This document shows, in pieces, positions 52,075 through 62,822 of a stretch of DNA of 64,000 nt. The stretch covers positions 2,467,001 to 2,531,000 of the forward strand of contig CP046864.1 of assembly GCA_039640495.1 (NCBI GenBank), written 5' to 3'. Source of the stretch: Rhodobacteraceae bacterium IMCC1335 (GTDB lineage: Bacteria; Pseudomonadota; Alphaproteobacteria; Rhodobacterales; Rhodobacteraceae). The first letter of the stretch is position 1. Every line of letters begins with the position of its first letter. The position numbers and the translations under genes were made by a program. The notes below the pieces were generated by a model, which was not told where the DNA came from, did not search any database, and saw only the letters and a program-made list of their open reading frames with translations.

Positions 52075-53832
52075 ATGACGCGCCAAATGAGTGGAGCAAA
52101 AATGGTTGTACAAGCCCTAAAAGATCAGGGCGTCGATACTATCTTTGGATATCCCGGTGGAGCGGTGCTGCCGATATATGATGAAGTATTTTTGCAAAAC
52201 GATATTAAGCATATTCTGGTGCGGCATGAGCAAGGCGCTGTACACGCCGCAGAAGGTTATGCACGCTCAACCGGCAAGCCCGGCGTTGTGCTGGTGACCT
52301 CTGGGCCAGGCGCCACAAATGCGGTGACCGGGCTGACAGATGCGTTGATGGATTCAATCCCGCTGGTTGTTTTAACTGGGCAGGTTCCAACCTTTATGAT
52401 CGGCTCTGACGCGTTCCAAGAGGCAGATACGGTGGGCATCACCCGCCCCTGCACCAAGCATAATTGGCTGGTGCGGGACACGGCGAATTTATCTTCTACC
52501 ATCCACGAGGCTTTTCACATCGCAACGTCGGGCCGCCCTGGCCCGGTTTTGATCGATATTCCCAAAGATGTACAATTTGCCGAAGCCACCTACACGCCCA
52601 AAACAAAAGTGGCCTCAAAGCATTACAACCCACGCGTCAAAGGCGATATGGACCAAATCACCAAATTGGTGGAAGCGTTGGAAACGGCCGAGCGGCCGAT
52701 CATTTATTCGGGCGGTGGCGTGATTAATTCTGGCCCTGCTGCAAGCAGCTTGCTGCGCGAATTGGTGGGAGCAAGTGGGTTTCCAATCACGTCAACCTTG
52801 ATGGGGCTAGGGGCATATCCCGCTTCGGGTGAAAACTGGCTTGGCATGTTGGGCATGCATGGTCTGTATGAAGCCAATCTGGCCATGCATGATTGCGATT
52901 TAATGATCAATATAGGGGCGCGATTTGATGATCGGATCACAGGGCGCTTGGATGCGTTCAGCCCCGGCTCGCTCAAAGCGCATATCGATATTGATCCATC
53001 CTCAATAAATAAAGTGATAAGAACCGATATCCCGATCATCGGGGATGTAGGCCATATCTTAGAGGATATTCTCAAGCTGTGGAAATCGCGCGGCCGCAAG
53101 ACCAACGCCGCGGCCCTTTCAAAATGGTGGGCGCAAATTAATGAATGGCAAAAAGTGCGCTGCCTCGATTTCAAGCCCAATACATCCACAATCAAACCGC
53201 AACATGCATTAAAGCGTTTAGAAGCGCTGACGAAGCATCGCCAAGATCGCTATATCTGCACTGAAGTTGGCCAGCATCAAATGTGGGCGGCGCAATATTT
53301 GGGATTTGAGCACCCAAATCAATGGATGACCTCAGGAGGCTTGGGAACCATGGGATATGGGTTTCCTGCATCGATTGGCGTTCAAATCGCCCATCCAGAT
53401 GCGCTTGTGATCAACGTGGCGGGGGAAGCCAGTTGGTTGATGAATATGCAAGAAATGGGCACTGCGGTTCAATATCGCGCCCCAGTCAAGCAGTTTATCT
53501 TAAACAATGAGCGGCTCGGCATGGTTCGCCAATGGCAAGAATTACTGCATGGAGAGCGGTATTCGCAAAGCTGGTCGGAAGCCCTGCCCGATTTCGTTAA
53601 ATTGGCAGAGGCATTTGGCTGCAAAGGTATTTTATGCAGCGATCCGGCCGATCTAGATGATGCTATCATGGAAATGTTGGCCTATGATGGCCCAGTGATT
53701 TTTGATTGTTTGGTTGAAAAGCACGAAAACTGTTTTCCGATGATCCCATCAGGGCAGCCACATAATAAAATGCTTTTGGGTGAGGCGTCAACGCAAGACG
53801 CGATCGATAGCACAGGCGCCGTGTTGGTGTAA
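52075..53832 (+). CDS. ilvB: Acetolactate synthase large (catalytic) subunit
   Basis: A 585-residue ThDP enzyme that makes acetolactate and acetohydroxybutyrate, the first common step of valine, leucine and isoleucine synthesis. [19 protein letters not shown] with the downstream [15 protein letters not shown] gives the catalytic glutamate. [19 protein letters not shown] follows, and the ThDP motif is [18 protein letters not shown] (GEAS in place of the usual GDGS) with [16 protein letters not shown] sits 6 bases before the ATG at 52075 (an ATG two codons earlier abuts the GGAG). It is followed by ilvH and controlled by the leader attenuator. Confidence 0.95.
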   Translation: MTRQMSGAKMVVQALKDQGVDTIFGYPGGAVLPIYDEVFLQNDIKHILVRHEQGAVHAAEGYARSTGKPGVVLVTSGPGATNAVTGLTDALMDSIPLVVLTGQVPTFMIGSDAFQEADTVGITRPCTKHNWLVRDTANLSSTIHEAFHIATSGRPGPVLIDIPKDVQFAEATYTPKTKVASKHYNPRVKGDMDQITKLVEALETAERPIIYSGGGVINSGPAASSLLRELVGASGFPITSTLMGLGAYPASGENWLGMLGMHGLYEANLAMHDCDLMINIGARFDDRITGRLDAFSPGSLKAHIDIDPSSINKVIRTDIPIIGDVGHILEDILKLWKSRGRKTNAAALSKWWAQINEWQKVRCLDFKPNTSTIKPQHALKRLEALTKHRQDRYICTEVGQHQMWAAQYLGFEHPNQWMTSGGLGTMGYGFPASIGVQIAHPDALVINVAGEASWLMNMQEMGTAVQYRAPVKQFILNNERLGMVRQWQELLHGERYSQSWSEALPDFVKLAEAFGCKGILCSDPADLDDAIMEMLAYDGPVIFDCLVEKHENCFPMIPSGQPHNKMLLGEASTQDAIDSTGAVLV

Positions 53833-53865
53833 CCAGCGGTTTAGCCGCGCATTAAAGGAAATGGC

Positions 53866-54423
53866 ATGTCAGCTTTAAAAATCGAAAAAGGTTCGTCAAA
53901 GCATTCGGCGTACAACTTGCGCGCCAATTATGCTGAAATGGAAGAACCGCATACTCTAACGGTTTTGGTCGATAATGAGGCGGGCGTGCTTGCGCGGGTG
54001 ATTGGTTTATTTTCAGGCCGTGGGTATAATATCGATAGCCTAACGGTTGCCGAGATTGACCATAAAGGCCATCTCAGCCGGATCACAATCGTAACCACAG
54101 GGACACCTCAAGTGATCGAGCAAATCAAAGCCCAGCTGAGCAGAATTGTGCCCGTGCATGAAGTGCGCGATCTCACCGTCGAGGGCCAATCGGTTGAGCG
54201 CGAATTGGCTCTGATAAAAGTATCGGGAAAAGGCGAAAAACGGGTTGAGGCGCTGCGCCTGGCAGATATTTTCCGCGCGAATGTTGTGGACAGCACGCTC
54301 GACAGTTTCGTGTTCCAGATCACCGGTACGATCGAAAAGGTAGACGCGTTTGCCGATCTGATGCGCCCTCTCGGTTTGACCGAAATAGCGCGCACGGGCG
54401 TGGCGGCGCTTTCGCGCGGCTAA
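53866..54423 (+). CDS. ilvH: Acetolactate synthase small (regulatory) subunit
   Basis: A 185-residue regulatory subunit that activates IlvB and gives valine feedback inhibition. The ACT domain starts HTLTVLVDNEAGVLARVIGLFSGRGYNIDSLTVAEI (about 26-61). The C-terminal ALS_ss domain has VEGQSVERELALIKVSGKGEKRVEALRLADIFRANVVD and ends FADLMRPLGLTEIARTGVAALSRG. It is 33 bp after ilvB in the same operon. It is also named ilvN in some species. Confidence 0.95.
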   Translation: MSALKIEKGSSKHSAYNLRANYAEMEEPHTLTVLVDNEAGVLARVIGLFSGRGYNIDSLTVAEIDHKGHLSRITIVTTGTPQVIEQIKAQLSRIVPVHEVRDLTVEGQSVERELALIKVSGKGEKRVEALRLADIFRANVVDSTLDSFVFQITGTIEKVDAFADLMRPLGLTEIARTGVAALSRG

Positions 54424-54559
54424 ACTGCTATGGTTTTTGGATGCTGAGGGTGTTTCAGGCGTTCAACCGGCCATCCTGACTACGGTGTCGCGCGGCCTCG
54501 TTTGACGCAGATCGTTAAGACTGGATGCAGCGTATAATTGAGCTGCAGTTTGGCACCTG

Positions 54560-54787
54560 CTATTCATTTACGATCCTTGATTTCGTTTTGCATTGCGGCG
54601 CATGCTGCAAACAAGCCAATAAATCTGGAGGCAACTCTGCCTGAGGGCCAAGAGCTTCTACGGTTAACATGAAAGCCCAAAGGTCATCGGGGCCACACCG
54701 TAAAACAAGATCAGACCCATGTGCCGCATTATACGCATCTAAAGCCTCTTGCACGCTTCTATCGTATAAAATTTGATGAATGCCCAT
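54560..54787 (-). CDS. Small hypothetical protein
   Basis: A 75-residue acidic protein: MGIHQILYDRSVQEALDAYNAAHGSDLVLRCGPDDLWAFMLTVEALGPQAELPPDLLACLQ and a polar tail. GGAAG lies upstream of the ATG. It has no signal or membrane segment. No family is recognised, but the composition suits a real gene. The flanking 136 bp (to ilvH) and 203 bp (to the next gene) show no other feature. Confidence 0.5.
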   Translation of the reverse strand: MGIHQILYDRSVQEALDAYNAAHGSDLVLRCGPDDLWAFMLTVEALGPQAELPPDLLACLQHAPQCKTKSRIVNE

Positions 54788-54990
54788 TTGATTACTTCCT
54801 TTTTTTCCGTTTTATCTTCCTGCGCCGCGCATATAAACGGTTAGGGTTTTTGCATGGCTTGCTCAGGCTTTGACACATCCCTGACAAAGGTATGCCTGCA
54901 CTTAAGAAGGTTTTGCCTTGGGTCTACATTCCGCATTGCCAAGCCAGTTGTGTTTCAGAGGCACAGCCTTGCAGATTTATACTTTAAGCT

Positions 54991-55353
54991 TCAAGCCACC
55001 TCATAAGCTTCAGCACCCGGATCCGTTGGTTCAACGCATCTGAATTGAATAATGTTCCCCGAGGGGCGCGCAACCGCAGCGACAGAAGAAGAACCCGCTT
55101 TCAATTGCTCGGCAAGATGCGGATATTTCTGACGGCTAACCCATTGTAAATCGCGGGCGAGCCGTAAATCAGCTTGCTCATCTACGGTGAAAGACACCAT
55201 ATCGCCATTTTCATAGGCAAATACCTGATTTTTGCGCGATAACTCACCTTTAAGCGTGTCCTCAGCTTTGAAAAATGCCAAACGCCCATGATCCTCACAC
55301 CAGATAATTGCGCGCTTCGATGCTTGTTCACTCCAAATAATAACGCCGTTCAT
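54991..55353 (-). CDS. Conserved hypothetical protein
   Basis: A 120-residue protein if started at the ATG at 55353, which has GGAAAGGA upstream (an earlier ATG at 55404 adds 17 residues). MNGVIIWSEQASKRAIIWCEDHGRLAFFKAEDT and VFAYENGDMVSFTVDEQADLRLARDLQWV suggest a small beta-rich domain of cold-shock-like shape, which is inference from alternation of strands only. No catalytic motif is visible. Divergent from the HTH regulator; the 167-218 bp between them holds both promoters. Confidence 0.6.
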   Translation of the reverse strand: MNGVIIWSEQASKRAIIWCEDHGRLAFFKAEDTLKGELSRKNQVFAYENGDMVSFTVDEQADLRLARDLQWVSRQKYPHLAEQLKAGSSSVAAVARPSGNIIQFRCVEPTDPGAEAYEVA

Positions 55354-55571
55354 CACATCATCCTTTCCTAACCATGAACTGATTTTGCGGGAAAAGCGGG
55401 CCATACTCTATCTTTGAATCTGAACACTGACTTGCAATTTGTGTCGAAAAACTTCAACATAGTTTCATATTGTGTCGCCGCTGACGCGACAAAGCATAAA
55501 TTTACACGTTTAACGATCACTGCACCCGTTAGGGTTGATTTTAATTAGTATTTTAAATTTAAACACGATTA

Positions 55572-56390
55572 ATGAAGATGATAGAAAACCATTCAGAAAG
55601 ATCCGAGTCGCCAGCCGAGCTTCGTGCCATGTTTGGACGCAATCTGCGCCTTTTATGTCAGCCCTACGCGTCGGTCTCGGCGCTGTGCCGCGAATTGGGC
55701 ATAAACCGCACCCAATTTAACCGCTACCTGTCGGGTGAAAGCTTTCCGCGGCCAGATATTTTACAAAGAATCTGCGCCTATTTTAAAGTGGATGCACGGA
55801 TCCTGTTGCAGCCCTTACATGAAGTACAAAATAGCAATACGGATGTGATTTTCAGCGCTGAGATGGAGGATTTTCTCACCGCCGACTCAAGCCGTGTGAG
55901 CCCAAACAGCTTTCCCAGCGGCTTTTACCGCTTCTCGCGGCGCAGTTTTGTGGATGATCAACGTTTTATCCAAGGGCTGATTTTTGTCTATCGTAAAAAC
56001 AAGAAATGCTTTTTGCGCGGCATGGAGGCCAAAGAGGCTATTTCGGGGCAAGGCTTAGAAAGCCTGCCCAAAATTCGCGAATTTCGAGGCTTTGTAATCG
56101 CGCAGGAAGGGGGCCTAGCGGCTTTGGTTTTTCGGCGCGGATCCATGAGTTGTTCTTTTAATTTTCTAACGCCGGTTCCCTCATTTGAAAACAATTACTG
56201 GCTTGGATATAGCACCCGCACCGTGCAAGAAAAACCAACCGGCGATCGGGTCACCCGGTTGGTTTATGAGCATCTTGGGCAAAACCGATCCGCAATCTTT
56301 TCAACCGCGCGCAATGCAGGGTTTTGCGAGGCTGATGATTTGGTTCCCTACCACAAAACTTTACTCAAACCCGAGGACGTATTTTCCTGA
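55572..56390 (+). CDS. XRE-type helix-turn-helix transcriptional regulator
   Basis: A 272-residue regulator. The N-terminal Cro/CI-type helix-turn-helix (residues about 15-68: LRAMFGRNLRLLCQPYASVSALCRELGINRTQFNRYLSGESFPRPDILQRICAYFKVDARILL) is followed by a 190-residue C-terminal part without a recognised ligand domain (FYRFSRRSFVDDQRFIQGLIFVYRKNKKCFLRGMEAKEA). This layout is frequent in Rhodobacterales. It sits 103 bp upstream of the Rieske oxygenase in the same direction and may control it. Confidence 0.82.
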   Translation: MKMIENHSERSESPAELRAMFGRNLRLLCQPYASVSALCRELGINRTQFNRYLSGESFPRPDILQRICAYFKVDARILLQPLHEVQNSNTDVIFSAEMEDFLTADSSRVSPNSFPSGFYRFSRRSFVDDQRFIQGLIFVYRKNKKCFLRGMEAKEAISGQGLESLPKIREFRGFVIAQEGGLAALVFRRGSMSCSFNFLTPVPSFENNYWLGYSTRTVQEKPTGDRVTRLVYEHLGQNRSAIFSTARNAGFCEADDLVPYHKTLLKPEDVFS

Positions 56391-56493
56391 ATTGGGCGAG
56401 TTACGGCATCGACAGGTCGCGAATTGACGCGCATCAAAGCAAATTTGAAGACTTGACTGCCCATAGGCTTCAAGCAAACCCGTGAGGCAAAAC

Positions 56494-57678
56494 ATGGAAC
56501 CATTTTCTGATTTAAAGGCGGTCCAAAACCCCGTTGCACGGGCCAGAGGGCTTGCAAACGTGCATTACACCGACCTGTCCGTCTATGAGGCTGAAAAACA
56601 TGCCTTGCTGTTTCGGCAATGGGCGGGCTTGGGGGTTGCCGCAGATATTCCACAGATGGGGGATGCAAAACCGGTTGATTTCTTAGGCGTACCGCTGGTG
56701 ATGATACGCGATCGCTCAAATCGCGTTAGAGTGTTTCAAAACATCTGCAGGCATCGCGGTATGATCTTGATCGACGCGCCTAAGAAAATCGAAGGCGCAA
56801 TCAGATGCCCCTATCATAGCTGGTGCTATGCCACAGATGGTCGATTGATCAGCACCCCCCATGTGGGCGGTCCGGGTATAAATACCCATGAAGACATAGA
56901 TCGAGACGCGCTGGGGCTTATCGAAGTTACAAGTTATATTTGGCGCGATATTGTATGGATCAACCTTTCAGGCACGGCGCCCGCGTTTGAAATAGCCATG
57001 GCCGAGCCGATGGAACGTTGGTCTGAATTTGACCAACCGCTTTTTCATGGTGGCGCAGATAGCCGTTTTGAGCTTGCGTTGAATACCAACTGGAAATTGG
57101 CGGTTGAGAATTATTGCGAAAGCTATCATTTGCCGTGGGTGCATCCCGGGTTAAACAGCTATTCGCGGCTCGAAGATCATTACAACATTCAATCTGCGGG
57201 GTGTTATTCTGGCCAAGGCACTAACGTCTACCGGCAATTGACCGGGAATCGCGCCGAAAAATTTCCTGATTTCAAAAATCTCAGCAGCAAATGGAGCCAA
57301 GCTGCTGAATATCTGGCCATTTATCCCAATGTGCTGCTTGGTACCCATCGTGATCATGCTTTTGCGGTAATTATCGCGCCCTCTGGGCCTGAAAAAAGCA
57401 TCGAGCATGTGCATTTATATTATGCCACAAACGCAACCGAACCAACCTTACGGGCAAAAAACACCGCGCAGTGGAAATCTGTCTTGGAAGAAGATATTTT
57501 TGTTGTCGAGGGGATGCAACGCGGGCGCCATGGACCGGGGTTTGACGGAGGGCGGTTTTCACCCGCGATGGATGCTCCAACGCATTGCTTTCACGCATGG
57601 GTCGCCAAGACGCTGACAGAAGCGCAAAACCAACCGGCGCAGCATGCGCCCGCCTCTGCCGGTGCTCCTGCCCCGTGA
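56494..57678 (+). CDS. Rieske 2Fe-2S aromatic-ring-hydroxylating-type oxygenase, alpha subunit
   Basis: A 394-residue oxygenase component. The Rieske cluster ligands are Cys85-x-His87 (NICRHRGM) and Cys105-x2-His108 (RCPYHSWCY). The catalytic domain has the mononuclear iron ligands in NYCESYHLPWVHPGL (His212 and His217), with a later acidic ligand expected. The family includes oxygenases that act on quaternary amines and aromatic acids. The substrate cannot be assigned, and no reductase gene lies beside it. The ATG at 56494 has GAGG upstream. It overlaps the next small gene by 4 bp. Confidence 0.86.
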   Translation: MEPFSDLKAVQNPVARARGLANVHYTDLSVYEAEKHALLFRQWAGLGVAADIPQMGDAKPVDFLGVPLVMIRDRSNRVRVFQNICRHRGMILIDAPKKIEGAIRCPYHSWCYATDGRLISTPHVGGPGINTHEDIDRDALGLIEVTSYIWRDIVWINLSGTAPAFEIAMAEPMERWSEFDQPLFHGGADSRFELALNTNWKLAVENYCESYHLPWVHPGLNSYSRLEDHYNIQSAGCYSGQGTNVYRQLTGNRAEKFPDFKNLSSKWSQAAEYLAIYPNVLLGTHRDHAFAVIIAPSGPEKSIEHVHLYYATNATEPTLRAKNTAQWKSVLEEDIFVVEGMQRGRHGPGFDGGRFSPAMDAPTHCFHAWVAKTLTEAQNQPAQHAPASAGAPAP

Positions 57679-57887
57679 CGCAGCTCGATATTCAGTTGCA
57701 AGCGGCGCATGCCCGCCAAGATGCCGCCGCATTGGCAGAGCTCTATGCCGCAGGCAGCGCCGCCGCTCAAACGCTTGACGAGCAATGCTTTCTTACAACT
57801 CAAGCCTATATTTTTGCGCTTGAAAGCAACCATCCCCTAGCCGAAAAATTGCATGCGTTTTTGGTACAAAACCGGCGTGACGCCTAA
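57675..57887 (+). CDS. Small helical protein coupled to the Rieske oxygenase
   Basis: A 70-residue protein beginning at a GTG that overlaps the oxygenase stop (GTGA). The sequence TQLDIQLQAAHARQDAAALAELYAAGSAAAQTLDEQCFLTTQAYIFALESNHPLAEKLHAFL is almost entirely helical and repeats an alanine-rich TPR-like pattern. No family is recognised. Translational coupling suggests a role with the oxygenase, but this is inference. Confidence 0.6.
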   Translation: MTQLDIQLQAAHARQDAAALAELYAAGSAAAQTLDEQCFLTTQAYIFALESNHPLAEKLHAFLVQNRRDA

Positions 57888-57944
57888 GCGATTTGACATG
57901 CCTCTTGCTTTGCAGCATTCCCGCAGTACTACCTGAGTGAGACG

Positions 57945-59021
57945 GTGAAAAAAGCCATGGTTTTAAAAACAACAGCCGCGCTGATTGGCCTGGGGGTGCT
58001 TGCGGGCTTTATCTGCAGCAAAACCCTTTTGCCATTACCATGGATGCTGGGCCCGTTGGTGGCAACGGCTCTTTTAAGCATTTTTGGATGGGGAAACATT
58101 CCTTCTTCTTATCAATTCCCGAATAGGTTTCGTATGCTGTTCATTGCCGTGATCGGCGTGATGATTGGCAGCCAAATCACCTGGAAAGTGATACAACACG
58201 TGCCCAATATACTGCCCAGCTTGCTTGGTTTAATCGCGTTTATCGGCCTAGCTTTGAGCGTCAATTTTTTGATTTTCAGACGCTTGGGCCGATATGATCC
58301 TGCAACGGCGTTTTTTTGCAGCGCCCCGGGCGGGTTGTTGGAAAGCATTGCGCTTGGAGAAACATATGGCTGTGACAGCCGCATTTTAACCCTGCAGCAA
58401 TTTCTAAGGGTAATTTTTGTTATCATCCTGGTTCCAAGCGGTCTGTCGCTTTGGATGGGAAGCCCTGTGGGCAGCGCTGCCGGCCTTGCCTTACCCGGAT
58501 CTGACCCTTCGCTGTTGACGACTCAAAACCTCTTGCTCACGCTTGTGGTTGGTTTAATCGGTTTATATTTGGGGCGCCGGCTGAAATTGCCAGCAGGGCA
58601 GCTCATTGGGCCCGCTTTAGCCGCCGGCCTTCTCAACCTGTCCGGCTATGGCAGCGTATACTTGCCTAATAATATCTTGATCATCGCCCAGATCATAATC
58701 GGGGTCAGCTTGGGAAGCCGCTTTGTTGGATTTGGCTACGCCGCGCTCAGGCGCAGCGCCAGCCTTGGATTGTTAAGCGCTCTGGCCATGCTGAGCCTCG
58801 CGCTTGCCCTCAGCGCGCTGCTCTCGCTTTATACCGGTTTACCATTTGACGTTTTGCTAATCAGCTTGTCGCCGGGCGGGGTGACCGAAATGTCATTGAT
58901 CGCTCTTAGTCTGCAAACCAGCCCGGCCTTGATCACGGTGCATCACATGTTTCGGATCACAGCCACAGTTATTCTGATCTCTGGGATAAGCCGTTTTAGC
59001 GCGGTTTTTAAAAAGCCTTAA
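57945..59021 (+). CDS. AbrB family integral membrane protein
   Basis: A 358-residue membrane protein of the AbrB type, the second in this window. Two repeats each contain a glycine-rich signature: [18 protein letters not shown] in the first half and [18 protein letters not shown] in the second, followed by [13 protein letters not shown]. About ten hydrophobic segments are visible. It starts at a GTG (57945), with an ATG four codons later as an alternative. It follows the Rieske oxygenase pair by 57 bp, so it may carry a substrate of that enzyme. Its stop overlaps the murC stop on the other strand by 4 bp. Confidence 0.8.
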   Translation: MKKAMVLKTTAALIGLGVLAGFICSKTLLPLPWMLGPLVATALLSIFGWGNIPSSYQFPNRFRMLFIAVIGVMIGSQITWKVIQHVPNILPSLLGLIAFIGLALSVNFLIFRRLGRYDPATAFFCSAPGGLLESIALGETYGCDSRILTLQQFLRVIFVIILVPSGLSLWMGSPVGSAAGLALPGSDPSLLTTQNLLLTLVVGLIGLYLGRRLKLPAGQLIGPALAAGLLNLSGYGSVYLPNNILIIAQIIIGVSLGSRFVGFGYAALRRSASLGLLSALAMLSLALALSALLSLYTGLPFDVLLISLSPGGVTEMSLIALSLQTSPALITVHHMFRITATVILISGISRFSAVFKKP

Positions 59022-60424
59022 AGATGGGACCCGGATAAACGGTCGGGCAAGCGATTGGCCCAAGCGCTGATCGTGCCCGCGCCAAGGCACACGACAATAT
59101 CGCCTGGCGCCGCCTGCGCCCGCACCAAGGCTTCAAGCGCATCTTCTGATGCCAAAGCCCGGGCATCCCGATGCCCATGGCGCAAAAGCCCATCCACCAA
59201 ATCATCGCGGCTTGCCCCCGCAATCGGCGCCTCACCAGCGGCAAAAATATCACCAATGGCCACAACATCCGCATCATTAAAACAAGTGCAAAAATCATCG
59301 AACAAACTGTGCAATCGGGTGTAGCGATGCGGTTGGTGCACGGCGATTACTTTTCCAGAGCAGCTTTGCCGAGCTGCTTTTAATACAGCCGCAATTTCAA
59401 CCGGATGATGTCCATAATCGTCAATGATGGTAACGCCATTGACCTCACCAACTTTCGTAAAGCGTCGGTTCACGCCTTTAAAGCCGCTTAACGCGGCGCG
59501 AATTTCGGCGGCGCAGAGCCCCAAATGCCGCGCCACCGCAATCGCTGACAGCGCATTTGATACATTATGATCCCCTGGCATCGGCAAATGACAGCCCGTG
59601 ATTAGGGTGTCTTCATTTTGCAAAGCCACGTCAAAAAAGGCTGACCCATTCTTATATTGCAGATTCAGACAGCGCACATCAGCTTGGGCATTAAACCCAT
59701 AGGTAATCACTTTACGGTCGGTTATTTTTCCAACCAATGCCTGCACTTCAGCGTGATCCGTGCAGCACACCGCCACCCCATAGAAGGGGATGTTGGAGAT
59801 AAAGTTCAAAAAACCAGCTTTTAATGCCTCAAAATCCCCCCAATGCTCCATATGCTCGGGATCAATATTGGTCACGATAGCAATGGTAGCCGGCAAGCGG
59901 GTAAAGGTACCATCGCTTTCATCTGCCTCCACCACCATCCATTCGCCATGCCCCAATCGTGCGTTGGACCCATAAGCGTGGATAATCCCCCCGTTGATGA
60001 CCGTAGGGTCAAGACCTCCCCCATCCAAAAGCGCGGCAACCATCGTTGTGGTTGTGGTTTTGCCATGCGTGCCCGTGATCGCCACGTTGGATTTAAGCCG
60101 CATCAATTCGGCCAGCATCTCGGCCCGCCGCACAATCGGCAAGCTGGCAACCCGCGCCGCGTCCAGTTCAGGATTGCCCGCTTTGATCGCCGAGGAAATC
60201 ACAATCACCTCTGCCGCGCCCAAATTATCTGCACTTTGCCCAATAAAAATCGTTGCGCCAAGCGCCTCAAGCCGCGCCGTGATTTTGCTTTCCTTCAAAT
60301 CTGAGCCCTGCACTTGATAGCCCAGATTAAGCAAAACCTCCGCAATCCCAGACATGCCTATGCCACCAATGCCGATAAAATGAATTGGCCCGATATCGAT
60401 CGGCAATTTGGTCATCGCGCTCAT
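59018..60424 (-). CDS. murC: UDP-N-acetylmuramate--L-alanine ligase
   Basis: A 468-residue Mur ligase that adds L-alanine to UDP-MurNAc. The N-terminal Rossmann segment is [23 protein letters not shown], the P-loop [19 protein letters not shown] (near 115), and the central EADESDGTF. The C-terminal domain has [18 protein letters not shown] and HQPHRYTRL. The ATG overlaps the murG stop (ATGA), so translation is coupled. The normal next gene on this strand, murB, is not here but about 57.7 kb away at the window start. Confidence 0.96.
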   Translation of the reverse strand: MSAMTKLPIDIGPIHFIGIGGIGMSGIAEVLLNLGYQVQGSDLKESKITARLEALGATIFIGQSADNLGAAEVIVISSAIKAGNPELDAARVASLPIVRRAEMLAELMRLKSNVAITGTHGKTTTTTMVAALLDGGGLDPTVINGGIIHAYGSNARLGHGEWMVVEADESDGTFTRLPATIAIVTNIDPEHMEHWGDFEALKAGFLNFISNIPFYGVAVCCTDHAEVQALVGKITDRKVITYGFNAQADVRCLNLQYKNGSAFFDVALQNEDTLITGCHLPMPGDHNVSNALSAIAVARHLGLCAAEIRAALSGFKGVNRRFTKVGEVNGVTIIDDYGHHPVEIAAVLKAARQSCSGKVIAVHQPHRYTRLHSLFDDFCTCFNDADVVAIGDIFAAGEAPIAGASRDDLVDGLLRHGHRDARALASEDALEALVRAQAAPGDIVVCLGAGTISAWANRLPDRLSGSHL

Positions 60425-61521
60425 AACTTTGCACCCTCAATCACCTTATGCATCAATGCCGCCAGCTGGTCGGTGGCGTTTTCAACCCCTGACTTGCCCG
60501 CCGCTTGGGCCATTTTCAAGGCAGCCTCCGGCTTGTCAAAAAAATCGGTCAGGATTGCATTTAAAGGCCCGACTTCAAAATCAGCCTCTTTACATAAAAT
60601 AGCTGCCCCCGCTTGCACCAGAACGGACGCGTTCGAGCTTTGCTCATCGCGCAGCGCGATCGCCAAAGGCACCAATATAGACGGTCGGCCAATCACGGCA
60701 ATATCTGCAACCGAAGACGCCCCTGCCCGACTGATCACCAGCTGGGCCTCACTCATCCGCTTGGCGATATCCTCAAAAAATGTTTCAACCTCTGCCGTGA
60801 TCCCATTTTCAGCGTAAAACTGAGACACGCGCGGCTGGTCTTCAATCCGCGCTTGATGGCTGACCCTGAGGTTTTGCACCACTTTCCAAGGCAAATCCGC
60901 CAAAGCCGGCGGCACCACATCCGATAAAATGCGCGCGCCTTGGCTGCCCCCGATCACCAAAACCGATAACGGGTAATCCCCGGGCATGATATAAGGCGCC
61001 TTGGCGCGGGCTCTGACGGCCGCGCGCACTGGATTGCCGGTGTGATGCCCATTAACACCTTCCGGAAGCGCAGTGGGCCACAAACCACAGGCAACCGCAT
61101 CCACACGTTTGGCAAAAATCTGGTTAACCCGCCCCAAAACGCCATTTTGTTCATGCAGCAAACGCGGACATTTTAACACCCATGCGGCGCTAAGCGTGGG
61201 AATACTGGGATATCCGCCAAAGCCGACCACCACGGTGGGGCGATCGATCAGCATCGTAAGCAGCGCCGATAAAATCCCAAAAATAATCTGAAACGGTACA
61301 ATCAGTTTTGCGAAAATCCCCCCGCGGGCAAATGTTGAAGAGGAAAGGACAACCCGCTTTACCTCGGAAGGAAAGCCCTTTGCATAGCGCGCTCCGCGCC
61401 GATCCGTTGCCAGTTTCACGCGCCAACCCTGCGCCAGCATATGTTCTGCAAGGGCCTGTGCCGGGAACATATGGCCACCGGTGCCCCCGGCAGCCAGAAC
61501 CAAAAGCGGTTTGCCGCTCAT
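60421..61521 (-). CDS. murG: UDP-GlcNAc transferase MurG
   Basis: A 366-residue GT28 glycosyltransferase that attaches GlcNAc to lipid I at the inner membrane. Motifs are [20 protein letters not shown] (first glycine loop), [15 protein letters not shown] (second), [36 protein letters not shown], and the nucleotide site [29 protein letters not shown] with the E/Q in [10 protein letters not shown]. It overlaps murC by 4 bp and ftsW by 4 bp in a tightly coupled block. Confidence 0.97.
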   Translation of the reverse strand: MSGKPLLVLAAGGTGGHMFPAQALAEHMLAQGWRVKLATDRRGARYAKGFPSEVKRVVLSSSTFARGGIFAKLIVPFQIIFGILSALLTMLIDRPTVVVGFGGYPSIPTLSAAWVLKCPRLLHEQNGVLGRVNQIFAKRVDAVACGLWPTALPEGVNGHHTGNPVRAAVRARAKAPYIMPGDYPLSVLVIGGSQGARILSDVVPPALADLPWKVVQNLRVSHQARIEDQPRVSQFYAENGITAEVETFFEDIAKRMSEAQLVISRAGASSVADIAVIGRPSILVPLAIALRDEQSSNASVLVQAGAAILCKEADFEVGPLNAILTDFFDKPEAALKMAQAAGKSGVENATDQLAALMHKVIEGAKL

Positions 61522-62680
61522 GACCGGGCTCCAAGCAGATCAGACACATCTCTTTGCGGCCGCTTTCGCGTAAAAGCCAGTACCATACCAATCGCAATAC
61601 CACCTGCGATCAAGGACGACCCTCCGTAGCTTACGAAAGGCAAAGTCATACCTTTTGCGGGTAAAAGGCGCACAGCCACCCCAATATTGATCATTGCTTG
61701 CACGCCAAACATGCAGACCAAACCAGCACCCGCCAATCGGTTAAACGCGTCGCGCTCGCGCAGCAAGCGGAATAAGGAGTTGATCACAATACTGGCAAAG
61801 ATCGCAATGATCAGCACAACCATGACAAAGCCATATTCTTCGGCAGCGACCGCGATGATAAAATCCGTATGCGCATCGGGCAATGACCATTTAACCTGCC
61901 CTTCCCCGGGCCCAACGCCAAAGATCCCGCCCTCTTGAATGGCATTGGCGGCATAGCCCAATTGGGTCCGCGGATCGATATCCGCCGACAGAAACCCATC
62001 AATTCTACGCGCAAAATGTTCCGACATATTATAAGCGAACGCCCCCGCCGCGCTGACCAGGCTGGCCAATGCCAGTAAAAGCGAAAGCGGTGCACCCCCA
62101 ATAAAATAAACAACGCCCCAGCCGAATAAAATCAGACAGGCTTGCCCAAAATCCGGCTGTATCACCAATAAAGCCGCCACTGTAACCGCCAGAAGGAAAG
62201 ACCAAAGCCTCCCGGGGGGCCGTTAATTTCATCGGCTGCAGAAATCAACCAAGCTGTCACCACGATGAACCCAGGCTTCAAAAACTCTGAGGGTTGCACG
62301 CTGGCAAATCCAAGCGCATACCAGCGGACCGCGCCTTTGCCATAATCTGTTCCAAAATACGGCAGTAGCATAACGGCCACAAAAGCCCCTATAAATCCCA
62401 AAACGGCCAAGCGTCGTACCAAACGCGTCGACATCATCGAGGTAATCAGCATTGCGAAAAGGGCCAATCCGCCGAAAATTACTTGCCGATGGACGTAATG
62501 GAACGGCTGAAACCCGTTTTTCTCTGCCAGCGGAGGAGAGGCGGCAAAGCCAAGCAATATCCCTATGCCAAACAAGATCAGCACAGCGGATAAGCTCCAT
62601 TTATCGATCGTTCTCCACCATTTTGAAAGTAACGGCTCATCCCGATGCACCGGGGCTGACCCATAGACCATTTCTGTCAT
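61518..62680 (-). pseudogene. ftsW: Lipid II polymerase FtsW, with a one-base frameshift
   Basis: FtsW is the SEDS-family glycosyltransferase of septal peptidoglycan synthesis. The first frame (62680-62162) codes the N-terminus through HRQVIFGGLALFAM and FASVQPSEFLKPGFIVVTAWLISAADEINGPPG, then enters unrelated sequence. The second frame (to 61518) resumes WSFLLAVTVAALLVIQPDFGQACLILFGWG and runs to GVGPGEGQVKWSLPDAHTDFIIAVAAEEYG and LLPAKGMTLPFVSYGGSS. One missing base in the AAA run at 62204-62206 (TTT on the coding strand) explains the break. Restored length is about 387 residues. As FtsW is normally essential, a sequencing error is at least as likely as a real mutation. Confidence 0.88.
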
Positions 62681-62822
62681 ACGACGCGCCTAACCTGCCT
62701 ATTCAAACCTGCTCTGCCCCATTTATGGGATCTTGCGCCAAACATATGCAATATATTGTCTCAAGACCAGATAAAAAGCTTCACTCTTGTCAAACCGAGC
62801 AAAACCCTGCATCGGATCATCT

